From positions 1 through 7,977 of the forward strand of contig JAGLQA010000103.1 in NCBI GenBank assembly GCA_023137075.1: a DNA stretch of 7,977 bases, given 5' to 3'. A program made the position numbers and the translations under genes. The stretch's first letter is position 1, and each line of letters starts with the position of its first letter. Below are positions 1 to 6,409 of the stretch, piece by piece. This DNA comes from Candidatus Aminicenantota bacterium (GTDB lineage: Bacteria; Acidobacteriota; Aminicenantia; UBA2199). The notes beneath the pieces are model-generated. The model had not been told where the DNA came from. It made no database searches and saw nothing but the letters and a program-made list of their open reading frames with translations.

Positions 1-117
1 CTTATCCTGGGAACCTGGCAGCAAATTATTTTCCTCGAATTCGACAACAAACCCCATCACAGGAAATTAGTGGTCCAGCTTATGGGTTCCGGAAAAACGA
101 AAGGAGATATTCCATGA
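1..117 (+). CDS. YjbQ/UPF0047 family protein, C-terminal fragment (5' end outside window)
   Basis: Frame 1 is open from the window edge to a TGA at 115-117, giving 38 residues. They contain LGTWQ followed about five residues later by LEFD, then a basic stretch and VVQLMG. This is the C-terminal signature I know from the YjbQ/UPF0047 family: a GTWQ turn, a hydrophobic strand with E-F-D, then an Arg/His-rich strand and a final V-Q-hydrophobic strand. The family is small (about 130-140 aa) and some members have been described as having weak thiamine-phosphate synthase activity; the physiological role is unclear. The stop overlaps the next start as ATGA, so the downstream glycoside hydrolase is probably translationally coupled to it. 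Only about the last quarter of the protein is visible, so the family call rests on this tail. Confidence 0.82.
   Translation, partial: LILGTWQQIIFLEFDNKPHHRKLVVQLMGSGKTKGDIP
101..106 (+). promoter_or_regulatory. Shine-Dalgarno site of the GH97 gene
   Basis: AAGGAG lies seven bases before the ATG at 114. It sits inside the last codons of the upstream YjbQ-like gene, and together with the ATGA overlap it fixes the start of the glycoside hydrolase. Confidence 0.85.
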
Positions 118-2099
118 AGCGAATTAAAGCGAGATACCCGGTTATATTTATGTTAACGGCAATTTTTTTCATCCCGGGCGGTTACAGCCGGGCTGCCTAC
201 GGCATGGATTACATTTTTTTCTCTCCCGGCAGGGAGATAAAAGTGAAAGTCCGGGTGGGCAAAAATATTTCCTACTCTGTGTTCCATAAGGGAAAAGAAC
301 TATTAAAGCCCGCCGTGATTTCCATGACTATAAATAAAGATGTGGTGTTGGGTAAAAATCCTAAAGTCACCTCTGTGAAACAGCGGAGTGTTAATCGAAA
401 AATTCATCCGGTTGTCCGGCAAAAGAGCAAGGAAATCCTTGAAAACTACAGCGAATTGGCCATGGGGTTTGCCGGTGATTATTCCATCGTGTTCAGGGCA
501 TTTAACGAGGGTGCGGCCTACCGTTTCGAAACCCGGTTCAACCGGGAGATACGCGTCGAAGCCGAGCAGGTGGAATTTAACTTCAGTGCGGATAATACAG
601 TCTATTTCCCGGAAGAAGAGAGCTTCTTCTCGCACAATGAGAGGTATTATATTAAACAGTCCTTGAGTGATATAGCGGCGGATAAGATGTGCAGCCTGCC
701 GGTTCTAATAGCCGCCGGCAAGGGGGTAAAAATTCTAATAACGGAATCCGGCCTGAAGGATTATCCCGGGTTGTGGCTCAGGGGGAATCATAATCACTCA
801 TTGGTCGGTAAATTCCCCGGTTACCCGTTAAAAACGGCACAGCCCCGGGACCGGGATGTCAAAGTAGTGGAATACGCGAATTTTATGGCAGAGACAAAAG
901 GGACCCGGACCTTTCCCTGGCGCATCATCGCCATCGCCGAGAATGACGGGGAGTTAATCACCAACCAATTGACCTACCTGCTGGCCGAACCGTTGCAATT
1001 GTCCGATACCTCCTGGATCAAACCGGGCAAAGTAGCCTGGGATTGGTTTAATTACAACAATGTGTACGGCGTGGATTTCCGGGCCGGGATCAACACTGCC
1101 ACCTACAAGTATTATATCGATTTTGCCGCTAAATACGGCATTGAGTATATCATCTTAGACGAAGGTTGGTACAAATTAGGCAACCTGTTGGATGTCAACC
1201 CGGAAATCGATATGGATGAATTGCTGGCACACGCCGGGGAAAAAGATGTGGGAATCATTCTCTGGGTGGTGTGGAAAACCTTAGATGACCGGTTTAGCGA
1301 AGCTTTCGACCGGTTTGAAAAATGGGGGATCAAAGGCATAAAGGTGGACTTTATGCAGCGAGACGACCAATGGATGGTCAATTATTACTACAAAGTGGCT
1401 GCGGAGGCGGCAAAGCGGCAAATGATCGTCGATTTTCACGGAAGTTATAAGCCTTCCGGTTTGCGCCGGGCCTACCCCAACGTGCTGACCCGGGAAGGAG
1501 TCAAGGGCCTGGAGCAGACCAAATGGTCGGATAAACTAACCCCGGAACACAATGTAACCATTCCCTTTATCAGGATGGTGGCCGGGCCGATGGATTATAC
1601 GCCCGGCGCCATGCGCCATGCGCAGGAGGAAAACTTCCACCCGGTATTTAAACGGCCCCTGAGCATGGGCACCCGCTGTCACCAATTGGCCATGTACGTG
1701 GTATTTGAAAGCCCGCTGCAAATGTTGGCCGACAGCCCGTCCAATTACCTGAGAGAGCCGGAATGTATGGAGTTCTTAGCAAAAGTACCCACAGTCTGGG
1801 ATGAGACCATTGTATTATACGCGCAGGTCGCCGACCACGTTGCCCTGGCCCGGAGGAGCGAGGATGACTGGTATATCGGGGCCATGGCCGGTAAATCCGG
1901 ACGGGAACTTCTTATTGATTTTTCTTTTTTGGAGGCGGGTGATTACACGATAGAGTGTTTTCGGGACGGTATCAATGCCGACCGCTGCGCCGTGGATTAT
2001 AAAAAAATCACAAAAAATATAACCGCTAAAGATAAGATGAAAATTAAGTTAGTGAACGGCGGGGGTTGGGCAGCGCGGATATACCGCCGGGAAAAATAA
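114..2099 (+). CDS. Secreted glycoside hydrolase family 97, retaining alpha-galactosidase-like
   Basis: A 661-residue protein with the GH97 layout. It has a signal peptide (basic start, hydrophobic residues about 8-21, likely cleavage after S-R-A at 25-27), an N-terminal beta-sandwich to about residue 290, a TIM barrel from KPGKVAWDWFN (W309, D310) to about 565, and a short C-terminal beta domain. Barrel landmarks are ILDEGW (D349-E350), KVDF (D412), DFHG (442-443), TREG (E461), GLE (E467) and ADSP (D540). From memory of the characterised enzymes, the D412 to E467 spacing of 55 equals that of the nucleophile and acid/base of the Bacteroides retaining alpha-galactosidase. The SusB inverting base position falls on G443, and E461 matches a calcium ligand. 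I infer a retaining exo-enzyme on alpha-galactosides or related sugars, acting outside the cytoplasm. No sugar transporter or SusC/D gene is visible nearby. The family is near certain; the substrate is not. Confidence 0.93.
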   Translation: MKRIKARYPVIFMLTAIFFIPGGYSRAAYGMDYIFFSPGREIKVKVRVGKNISYSVFHKGKELLKPAVISMTINKDVVLGKNPKVTSVKQRSVNRKIHPVVRQKSKEILENYSELAMGFAGDYSIVFRAFNEGAAYRFETRFNREIRVEAEQVEFNFSADNTVYFPEEESFFSHNERYYIKQSLSDIAADKMCSLPVLIAAGKGVKILITESGLKDYPGLWLRGNHNHSLVGKFPGYPLKTAQPRDRDVKVVEYANFMAETKGTRTFPWRIIAIAENDGELITNQLTYLLAEPLQLSDTSWIKPGKVAWDWFNYNNVYGVDFRAGINTATYKYYIDFAAKYGIEYIILDEGWYKLGNLLDVNPEIDMDELLAHAGEKDVGIILWVVWKTLDDRFSEAFDRFEKWGIKGIKVDFMQRDDQWMVNYYYKVAAEAAKRQMIVDFHGSYKPSGLRRAYPNVLTREGVKGLEQTKWSDKLTPEHNVTIPFIRMVAGPMDYTPGAMRHAQEENFHPVFKRPLSMGTRCHQLAMYVVFESPLQMLADSPSNYLREPECMEFLAKVPTVWDETIVLYAQVADHVALARRSEDDWYIGAMAGKSGRELLIDFSFLEAGDYTIECFRDGINADRCAVDYKKITKNITAKDKMKIKLVNGGGWAARIYRREK

Positions 2100-2117
2100 T
2101 TTTTTGTTTACTGCCGA

Positions 2118-2129
2118 CTGATCAGCTGA
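2118..2129. repeat. Overlapping short palindromes in a convergent intergenic gap
   Basis: CTGATCAG (2118-2125) overlaps TCAGCTGA (2122-2129), forming CTGA-TCAG-CTGA. It lies in the 88-bp gap between the convergent GH97 and phosphofructokinase genes. No T-run follows on either strand, so it does not look like a standard intrinsic terminator. The function is unknown. Confidence 0.3.
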
Positions 2130-2169
2130 CAGTTTCCAGGGTTCCGAAATATTGTTTTATTGCCCCAAA

Positions 2170-2179
2170 TAAGCGCTTA
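2170..2179. repeat. 10-bp perfect palindrome TAAGCGCTTA
   Basis: A perfect loop-free palindrome just past the stop codon of the phosphofructokinase gene. The lack of a loop and of a T-run argues against a terminator. It may be a protein-binding site or chance. Confidence 0.25.
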
Positions 2180-2187
2180 AATGATAG

Positions 2188-3387
2188 TCACTCGTTTTCT
2201 TTAAACGAAAGGGCTTCTTTCAACTCGAAGAAATCGCTGCCCTTAGGTACATTCCGCAATTTTGTCAGCAGGGTGCCTGGGTCGATTAATTCGGTAAAGG
2301 GAACCGCAATAACCTGGAAGTTGTCGGAAACCGAGACCATTGAATTAAATTTTTGCTGAGTGAAAAGTTTATAGGCCCCGAAGCCCAACATACTTCCCAA
2401 AACGACATCAAAACTAATGGGAGGCATATTTCGTGTTTCATAACCGATTTGTTTATAGATAATTTTTTTATTTCTGCCGGTCTTTTGTTTGTATTTTTTA
2501 GCGACAACATCCCGGATAACCCTGCCTACTTCGGCTTTTGCCAGGTTGATATTTCCATGCCTATCCGTTTCTTTGGGTCGCAGATCTTCGGGTAGTTTGT
2601 CGGCAAGTCCCTCGGCAACACATATAACGCCGTAAAATTTGTTATTCCTTTCCCTGAGAAGAATGGTATCGAGTATTTTTTTTGCCAGTTTATCGATATT
2701 CATGGTCGGTCCTGCGATATCTTCGGTAGAAAGCATCATGATCGATTCCCCGGCAATACCGGCGGCATAGGTTATCCAACCCGCTTTTCTTCCCATTAAT
2801 TCGGCAAGAAAATAGGTATTCGTGCTTTCCGAATCCGCTCTTAAATTCAGCAGCGCTTCTTTGCAGGCCTGCACACTGCTCCAGTAGCCAAAGGTCCAGG
2901 AAATCCCGAAGTAGTCATTGTCGATAGTTTTGGGGATATGGATGACAGGCAGTCCTAAGAGGCTCAAGTAATTCGCGGTTTTTAAGGTATCGTCACCCCC
3001 GATTGTAACCAGGTAGCCGATCCCGAGCGTCTCGAAAGCTGTTAAAATATTCATAAGCCTTCTATTCTTAGCCGGGTCTTTCAAATCGTCCTGGTTTTTT
3101 ATTTTTTTGCCGGGATTGGCCCGGGAGGTTTTTAAATAAACGCCACGCCAGTTCCTTATCCGGGAAATACTGGAATCTAAAACCTTAAAATGTATATCTT
3201 TTACTAAAAAAAACCGGTTGGCCGGGTCATAATCTTCTAAGAATTCGAAGCCGTAAAAAAAACCGATTATAGGAATTTTTTCATTAATGAAGCTTAAAGC
3301 CACAGACGATATGACGGCATTGGCAGAGGGTGCCGGGCCGCCGGAAAAAACAAGCGCTACTTTTTTGTTTCCTTTGTAACCGTTCAT
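2188..3387 (-). CDS. 6-phosphofructokinase, pyrophosphate-dependent type
   Basis: A 399-residue cytoplasmic PFKA-family enzyme that phosphorylates fructose 6-phosphate to fructose 1,6-bisphosphate. Visible motifs are the nucleotide/PPi loop SGGPAPSAN (15-23), IGGDDT (130-134), PKTIDND (152-158, with D156 as the likely base), MGRKAGW (198-204) and VAEGL near residue 257. From family knowledge, the second Asp of GGDD and Lys of PKTIDND replace the two Gly residues of ATP-dependent enzymes. These are the classic marks of PPi use, which makes the reaction reversible. The loop has Ser21 where Gly is usual (GGxAPGxN). Length fits the 400-residue class rather than the roughly 320-residue ATP-PfkA. 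The start has no Shine-Dalgarno sequence but sits seven bases after a near-consensus -10 box, so the mRNA may be leaderless. It is divergent from the aminotransferase gene. PPi dependence is inferred from motifs only. Confidence 0.92.
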   Translation of the reverse strand: MNGYKGNKKVALVFSGGPAPSANAVISSVALSFINEKIPIIGFFYGFEFLEDYDPANRFFLVKDIHFKVLDSSISRIRNWRGVYLKTSRANPGKKIKNQDDLKDPAKNRRLMNILTAFETLGIGYLVTIGGDDTLKTANYLSLLGLPVIHIPKTIDNDYFGISWTFGYWSSVQACKEALLNLRADSESTNTYFLAELMGRKAGWITYAAGIAGESIMMLSTEDIAGPTMNIDKLAKKILDTILLRERNNKFYGVICVAEGLADKLPEDLRPKETDRHGNINLAKAEVGRVIRDVVAKKYKQKTGRNKKIIYKQIGYETRNMPPISFDVVLGSMLGFGAYKLFTQQKFNSMVSVSDNFQVIAVPFTELIDPGTLLTKLRNVPKGSDFFELKEALSFKENE

Positions 3388-3394
3388 GCCGGAG

Positions 3395-3423
3395 ATAATA
3401 TGCTAATAGGAAGTTGTTGTCAA
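3395..3423 (-). promoter_or_regulatory. Sigma70-type promoter of the phosphofructokinase gene
   Basis: Reading leftward, TTGACA (3423-3418), a 17-bp spacer and TATTAT (3400-3395): a perfect -35, an ideal spacer and a 5/6 -10. Only seven bases (CTCCGGC) separate the -10 from the ATG, so transcription should begin at or within one or two bases of the start codon. Confidence 0.8.
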
Positions 3424-3480
3424 TAGGTTGATTGTCTATCGAAAAATAAGAAAGGTGTTGCAAATTATTCCCATTACCTC

Positions 3481-3509
3481 TTTACATAAAAATAAATTTG
3501 AGGTACATT
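3481..3509 (+). promoter_or_regulatory. Candidate promoter of the aminotransferase gene
   Basis: TTTACA (3481-3486), a 17-bp spacer, then TACATT (3504-3509): 5/6 and 4/6 matches to the sigma70 consensus. Six bases separate the -10 from the ATG at 3516. If used, it would give an mRNA starting at about the start codon, and the upstream GAGGT (3500-3504) would not be transcribed. It mirrors the arrangement on the opposite strand. Confidence 0.5.
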
Positions 3510-3515
3510 GTAGGT

Positions 3516-4640
3516 ATGAAAAAACCGAAGGGATCTTTGATTAGTTATTTTTCCGGGATGGTGACAATGGGCGGCGGTATTAACCTGGCCCAGGGAAAAC
3601 CGGGTTTTTCTCCACCGCAAGAACTCCTGGATATTCTGAGGGAGAAGATCGACGATCCCGCCCTGCACCAGTATGCCCCGGGGAACGGGGATTTCGAATT
3701 ATTGGAACTACTGGCAAAAAAGTTATCGCAATACACTACCAGCGACACGGGCAACCTGTTGATCGTTCAGGGGGCCACGGAAGGAATCTCCCTTTCCTTT
3801 CTCTACCTGACAACGATTCTGAAGAAACCTTACTCGGTTCTTTCTTTCGACCCGGTTTACGAGAGCTACCCGAAGCTGCCGGAAATTTTCGATATCCCCT
3901 TTGTATACTTCGACATGGAAGCTAACCTGGCCGTCGATTTTACCAAACTGGAAAGAGTGATTAATGAAAAAAAAGTCATGATTGTTTTTATCGCGTCACC
4001 GGGCAACCCCTCGGGAAAAGCCTGGACCCGGGATGAGATGAAAGCCCTGGTTAATCTATCAAAAAAATACGGGTTTTATATCCTTTTTGATGCCGTGTAT
4101 GAAGACATCTATTTTGATCATGTTCCCTTCAATCCCCTCACTTTTAACTATGAAAAACTATTTTTTATAAATTCTTTTTCCAAAATGTTGAGTATCACGG
4201 GCTGGCGTATCGGTTATATTTTTACCCATAAAGATCATATGGTCAACTTACGGGACATCCACGACTACACCGGGCTCAGCGCGGTCCCTATTTTTCAACG
4301 CGCGATTTTTGAGTATTTAAACCGCAGCAATTTCGGGAAAGGGTATATCGAATGCGCCCGGGAAAAATGTAAATCATCTTTTGCTTTTATGAAAAAAACA
4401 CTTGAAGAATCAGGTTTCTCCACGGCCGAGATTCACGGCGGTTACTTTCTCTGGGCCAGGCTCCCGGCTGGCCGGGAAGATGCCTTCACTTTCGCCCTGG
4501 ACCTTTACAAAAAGGTTAAAGTCGGCGTGGTTCCCGGTGAGAATTTTTCTTTAACGAAAAAGAATTATATCAGGCTTAATATCGCGCAGGAGATGGCAAC
4601 CATCCGCGACGCGGCGGAGAGGATAAAAAAATTCTTTTAA
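3516..4640 (+). CDS. PLP-dependent class I/II aminotransferase
   Basis: A 374-residue fold-type I, class I/II aminotransferase. It shows the substrate-entry segment INLAQGKPGF, SPGNPSGKAW (N164), DAVYED (D192, Y195), the PLP-binding SFSK (K223) followed by GWRIGY, and a C-terminal NYIRLN whose R353 should bind the substrate carboxylate. The overall pattern resembles the aspartate/methionine/kynurenine aminotransferase group (YbdL-like); the amino donor cannot be read from motifs. I prefer the ATG at 3516. The reading frame can be extended to a TTG at 3498, but that start has no upstream Shine-Dalgarno sequence and lies before the predicted -10. GAGGT at 3500-3504 is 11 bases from the ATG, a rather long spacing, so translation is either weakly SD-led or leaderless. 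It is divergent from PFK and ends 11 bp before the stop of the convergent ligase gene. Confidence 0.92.
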   Translation: MKKPKGSLISYFSGMVTMGGGINLAQGKPGFSPPQELLDILREKIDDPALHQYAPGNGDFELLELLAKKLSQYTTSDTGNLLIVQGATEGISLSFLYLTTILKKPYSVLSFDPVYESYPKLPEIFDIPFVYFDMEANLAVDFTKLERVINEKKVMIVFIASPGNPSGKAWTRDEMKALVNLSKKYGFYILFDAVYEDIYFDHVPFNPLTFNYEKLFFINSFSKMLSITGWRIGYIFTHKDHMVNLRDIHDYTGLSAVPIFQRAIFEYLNRSNFGKGYIECAREKCKSSFAFMKKTLEESGFSTAEIHGGYFLWARLPAGREDAFTFALDLYKKVKVGVVPGENFSLTKKNYIRLNIAQEMATIRDAAERIKKFF

Positions 4641-4660
4641 AGTATCCCTACTTATTTTTT
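4640..4660 (+). terminator. Weak, possibly bidirectional terminator between convergent genes
   Basis: AAGTA (4640-4644), loop TCCC, TACTT (4649-4653), then ATTTTTT. The stem is only 5 bp and AT-rich. On the opposite strand the same hairpin has a GGGA (GNRA-type) loop, and a T-run follows after a short interval inside the aminotransferase 3' end. It overlaps the stop codons of both convergent genes. The position is right but the stem is weak. Confidence 0.35.
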
Positions 4661-6187
4661 CTTATTATTTTCTTTGGCTAATTTGGTTTTCACGATATCC
4701 GTGGCTTTCCGGAAATCGACTTTGCCACTGCCCATTTTAGGCAGATCGTCAATCAGGATAAATTGCTTGGGCATGGCAATGGGTGGGAGTTTTTGCGCCA
4801 TTTTTTTCAGGATAGCCTTTTCGTCTATTTTTTGGGTTATGGTGGCAACGATCTTCGCGCCTTTTAAGAAATCCGGCACTTCGACGACGCAGCAGTCAAC
4901 ATCATCGGGAAGAATATCCTGGAGCACACTCTCAACCTTGACCAGGGAGACCATTTCACCGCCGATTTTCACAAATCTCTTCAGTCTGCCGCGATGCCAC
5001 AGGAAACCATCTTCATCCATCATACCCATATCACCGGTGTCATACCAGCCGTCCTTGATTCTCAGGGATGTTTCTTCTAAGTCATCGAAATATCCCTTCA
5101 TGATGAGATCTCCTTTTACCAGGACTTTTCCCTCTTTTCCCCGGGGTAGTTCTTCACCGCTCTCAAGGCCGGTAATCTTTACCTGAACGCTGGGAAGGGG
5201 GAGGCCGATGCTTCCCGGTCTGTTGTTTTCTCCTATGTTCAAGGAAACTACCGGGCTTGTTTCCGTACATCCGTAACCTTCGTAAAGGGTCAGGTTGTGT
5301 TTTTTCATGAATCCTTCCCGCAGGATGTCCGGCGTTTTATCGGCGCCCGCGACCGCGATTCGGACACTCTTAAAATCTCCCGGTTCCGACCGTCTCAGGT
5401 AGCCCGTAAAAAAGATCGGTGTACCTACCATAATGGTGACTTTTTCATCTCTTAGGATCTCCACGATCTTCCTGTAATCTAAGGGATTGGCATAGGTGAC
5501 GCAGGTTAAACCGCGCAGTATGGGCAGCCAGAAGTTCACGTTGTGGCCGAACACATGAAAGAGCGGTAGGTTTCCCATTACGATATCTTCATCCCGCAGG
5601 TCCAATACCATATAAATATCATTAATATTCGAATTGAAATTTTCATGTGTCAACTGCACGGCCTTGGGATCTTTCTCACTGCCGCTGGTAAAGAGGATTA
5701 CCGCGTTATCATTCATGTCGCCCCGGTAGACTTTTCGAAATAGCATAGGGGTCGGTAATTTAGATTTCAGGGCGGCCTGGAGTTTATCCTTACCGGAAAT
5801 ATGATCCATGATATCTTCGATAAAGACCATCCCCGGCACAAGACGGCAACCGATCTTTTCCATTAAGGCGCGCGAGGTGATAATTGTTTTGAATCCGCAT
5901 TTGCTCTGGGCATATTCACAATTATCGGCAGCACCGGTCGAGTAATTTATCATTACCGGCACTTTTCCGGCCATTATTAACCCGATGGTCGTAAGAATGC
6001 AGCCGGCTGATGTGGGAATCATGACACCGATGAAGCCATCCTTGTATTTCCTGAATTTTTTTGCCAGGATAAGGGTGGCGATTAAAGCCCTGGCAAAGGG
6101 AACCGATCTACCTGTGGAGCGATCGATTATTGCCATCTTGTTCCCCATTTTTTTTGCTGTTTTAATAAACTGCTGATGTAGTAACAT
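4652..6187 (-). CDS. Aas-like acyl-ACP synthetase / long-chain fatty acid ligase (AMP-forming)
   Basis: A 511-residue member of the ANL adenylating superfamily: it activates a carboxylic acid with ATP to an acyl-AMP, then transfers it to a thiol carrier. Motifs in order: the ATP loop FTSGSEKDPKAV (from T167), LPLFHVFGHN, AVAGADK, GYGCTE (304-309), YDTGD (D386), GRLKRF, KIGGEMVSL, and the C-terminal MGSGK (K489), the catalytic lysine. PLFHxFG, EGYGxTE-x-SPVVS-x-N and GGEMVSL match the synthetase half of E. coli Aas as I remember it. The lysophospholipid acyltransferase half is absent, so I infer re-activation of free fatty acids for lipid synthesis. The ATP loop has PKAV instead of the usual PKGV. 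I chose the ATG at 6187 because GGAGGT lies six bases upstream; the frame is open to an ATG at 6259, but that would place the predicted -10 box inside the gene. Confidence 0.9.
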   Translation of the reverse strand: MLLHQQFIKTAKKMGNKMAIIDRSTGRSVPFARALIATLILAKKFRKYKDGFIGVMIPTSAGCILTTIGLIMAGKVPVMINYSTGAADNCEYAQSKCGFKTIITSRALMEKIGCRLVPGMVFIEDIMDHISGKDKLQAALKSKLPTPMLFRKVYRGDMNDNAVILFTSGSEKDPKAVQLTHENFNSNINDIYMVLDLRDEDIVMGNLPLFHVFGHNVNFWLPILRGLTCVTYANPLDYRKIVEILRDEKVTIMVGTPIFFTGYLRRSEPGDFKSVRIAVAGADKTPDILREGFMKKHNLTLYEGYGCTETSPVVSLNIGENNRPGSIGLPLPSVQVKITGLESGEELPRGKEGKVLVKGDLIMKGYFDDLEETSLRIKDGWYDTGDMGMMDEDGFLWHRGRLKRFVKIGGEMVSLVKVESVLQDILPDDVDCCVVEVPDFLKGAKIVATITQKIDEKAILKKMAQKLPPIAMPKQFILIDDLPKMGSGKVDFRKATDIVKTKLAKENNKKK

Positions 6188-6193
6188 CACAAT

Positions 6194-6199
6194 ACCTCC
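6194..6199 (-). promoter_or_regulatory. Shine-Dalgarno site of the acyl-ACP synthetase gene
   Basis: A perfect GGAGGT on the minus strand, six bases before the ATG at 6187. It rules in this start over the upstream in-frame ATG at 6259, and contrasts with the missing or poorly placed sites at the PFK and aminotransferase genes. Confidence 0.88.
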
Positions 6200-6227
6200 G
6201 TGTTGGTTGATTTTGACATAAAAACTT

Positions 6228-6256
6228 ACTATATCATAAAATGAAAATTTTTTAAA
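6228..6256 (-). promoter_or_regulatory. Candidate promoter of the acyl-ACP synthetase gene
   Basis: Reading leftward, TTTAAA (6256-6251), a 17-bp spacer and TATAGT (6233-6228). The -10 matches 5/6 and the -35 4/6. A start near 6221 would give a leader of about 35 bases carrying the GGAGGT site. The region is AT-rich, so chance matches are likely. Confidence 0.42.
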
Positions 6257-6305
6257 CATAATTCACGTAAATTCAGCAATTCATGTTCCGGAAGATTGGA
6301 GGTTG

Positions 6306-6345
6306 TCTCAGGGTTTCCCTATATATAATAGTTCCGGGCCTGAGA
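6306..6345. repeat. Inverted repeat with 26-base AT-rich centre
   Basis: TCTCAGG (6306-6312) and CCTGAGA (6339-6345) are perfect 7-bp arms. Inside, CCC (6317-6319) can pair with GGG (6336-6338). The centre holds a perfect TATAAT on the plus strand (6324-6329). No T-run follows on either side, so it is not an intrinsic terminator; an operator or an RNA hairpin is possible. It lies between the sulfatase-like gene and the ligase, both on the minus strand. The rest of 6260-6409 shows no gene. Confidence 0.4.
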
Positions 6346-6409
6346 ACACTAATATGAGTTTAATGAGTGTCGTGCTCTCCATGCTTTTTTTTTCAAATGA
6401 AAAAGATTA

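Noticed and set aside
303..635. A 110-codon minus-strand open frame inside the GH97 gene
   Set aside because: It has no family motif and is fully antisense to a well-supported coding region.
3498..3515. TTG start adding six residues to the aminotransferase
   Set aside because: There is no Shine-Dalgarno site before it and it lies upstream of the predicted transcription start; the ATG at 3516 fits better.
4674..5186. A 170-codon plus-strand open frame inside the acyl-ACP synthetase gene
   Set aside because: It is rich in Ser, Pro and Arg with no recognisable motif, and lies antisense to a gene with complete ANL motifs; it is a shadow frame.
6188..6259. N-terminal extension of the acyl-ACP synthetase to an ATG at 6259
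   Set aside because: A perfect GGAGGT sits six bases before the internal ATG at 6187, and the extension would cover the predicted -10 box and has an AT-rich, non-family sequence.
6388..6405. T-rich hairpin TTTTTTC-AAAT-GAAAAAG as a terminator for the sulfatase-like gene
   Set aside because: The stem is almost all A/T, and on the minus-strand transcript no U-run follows it.
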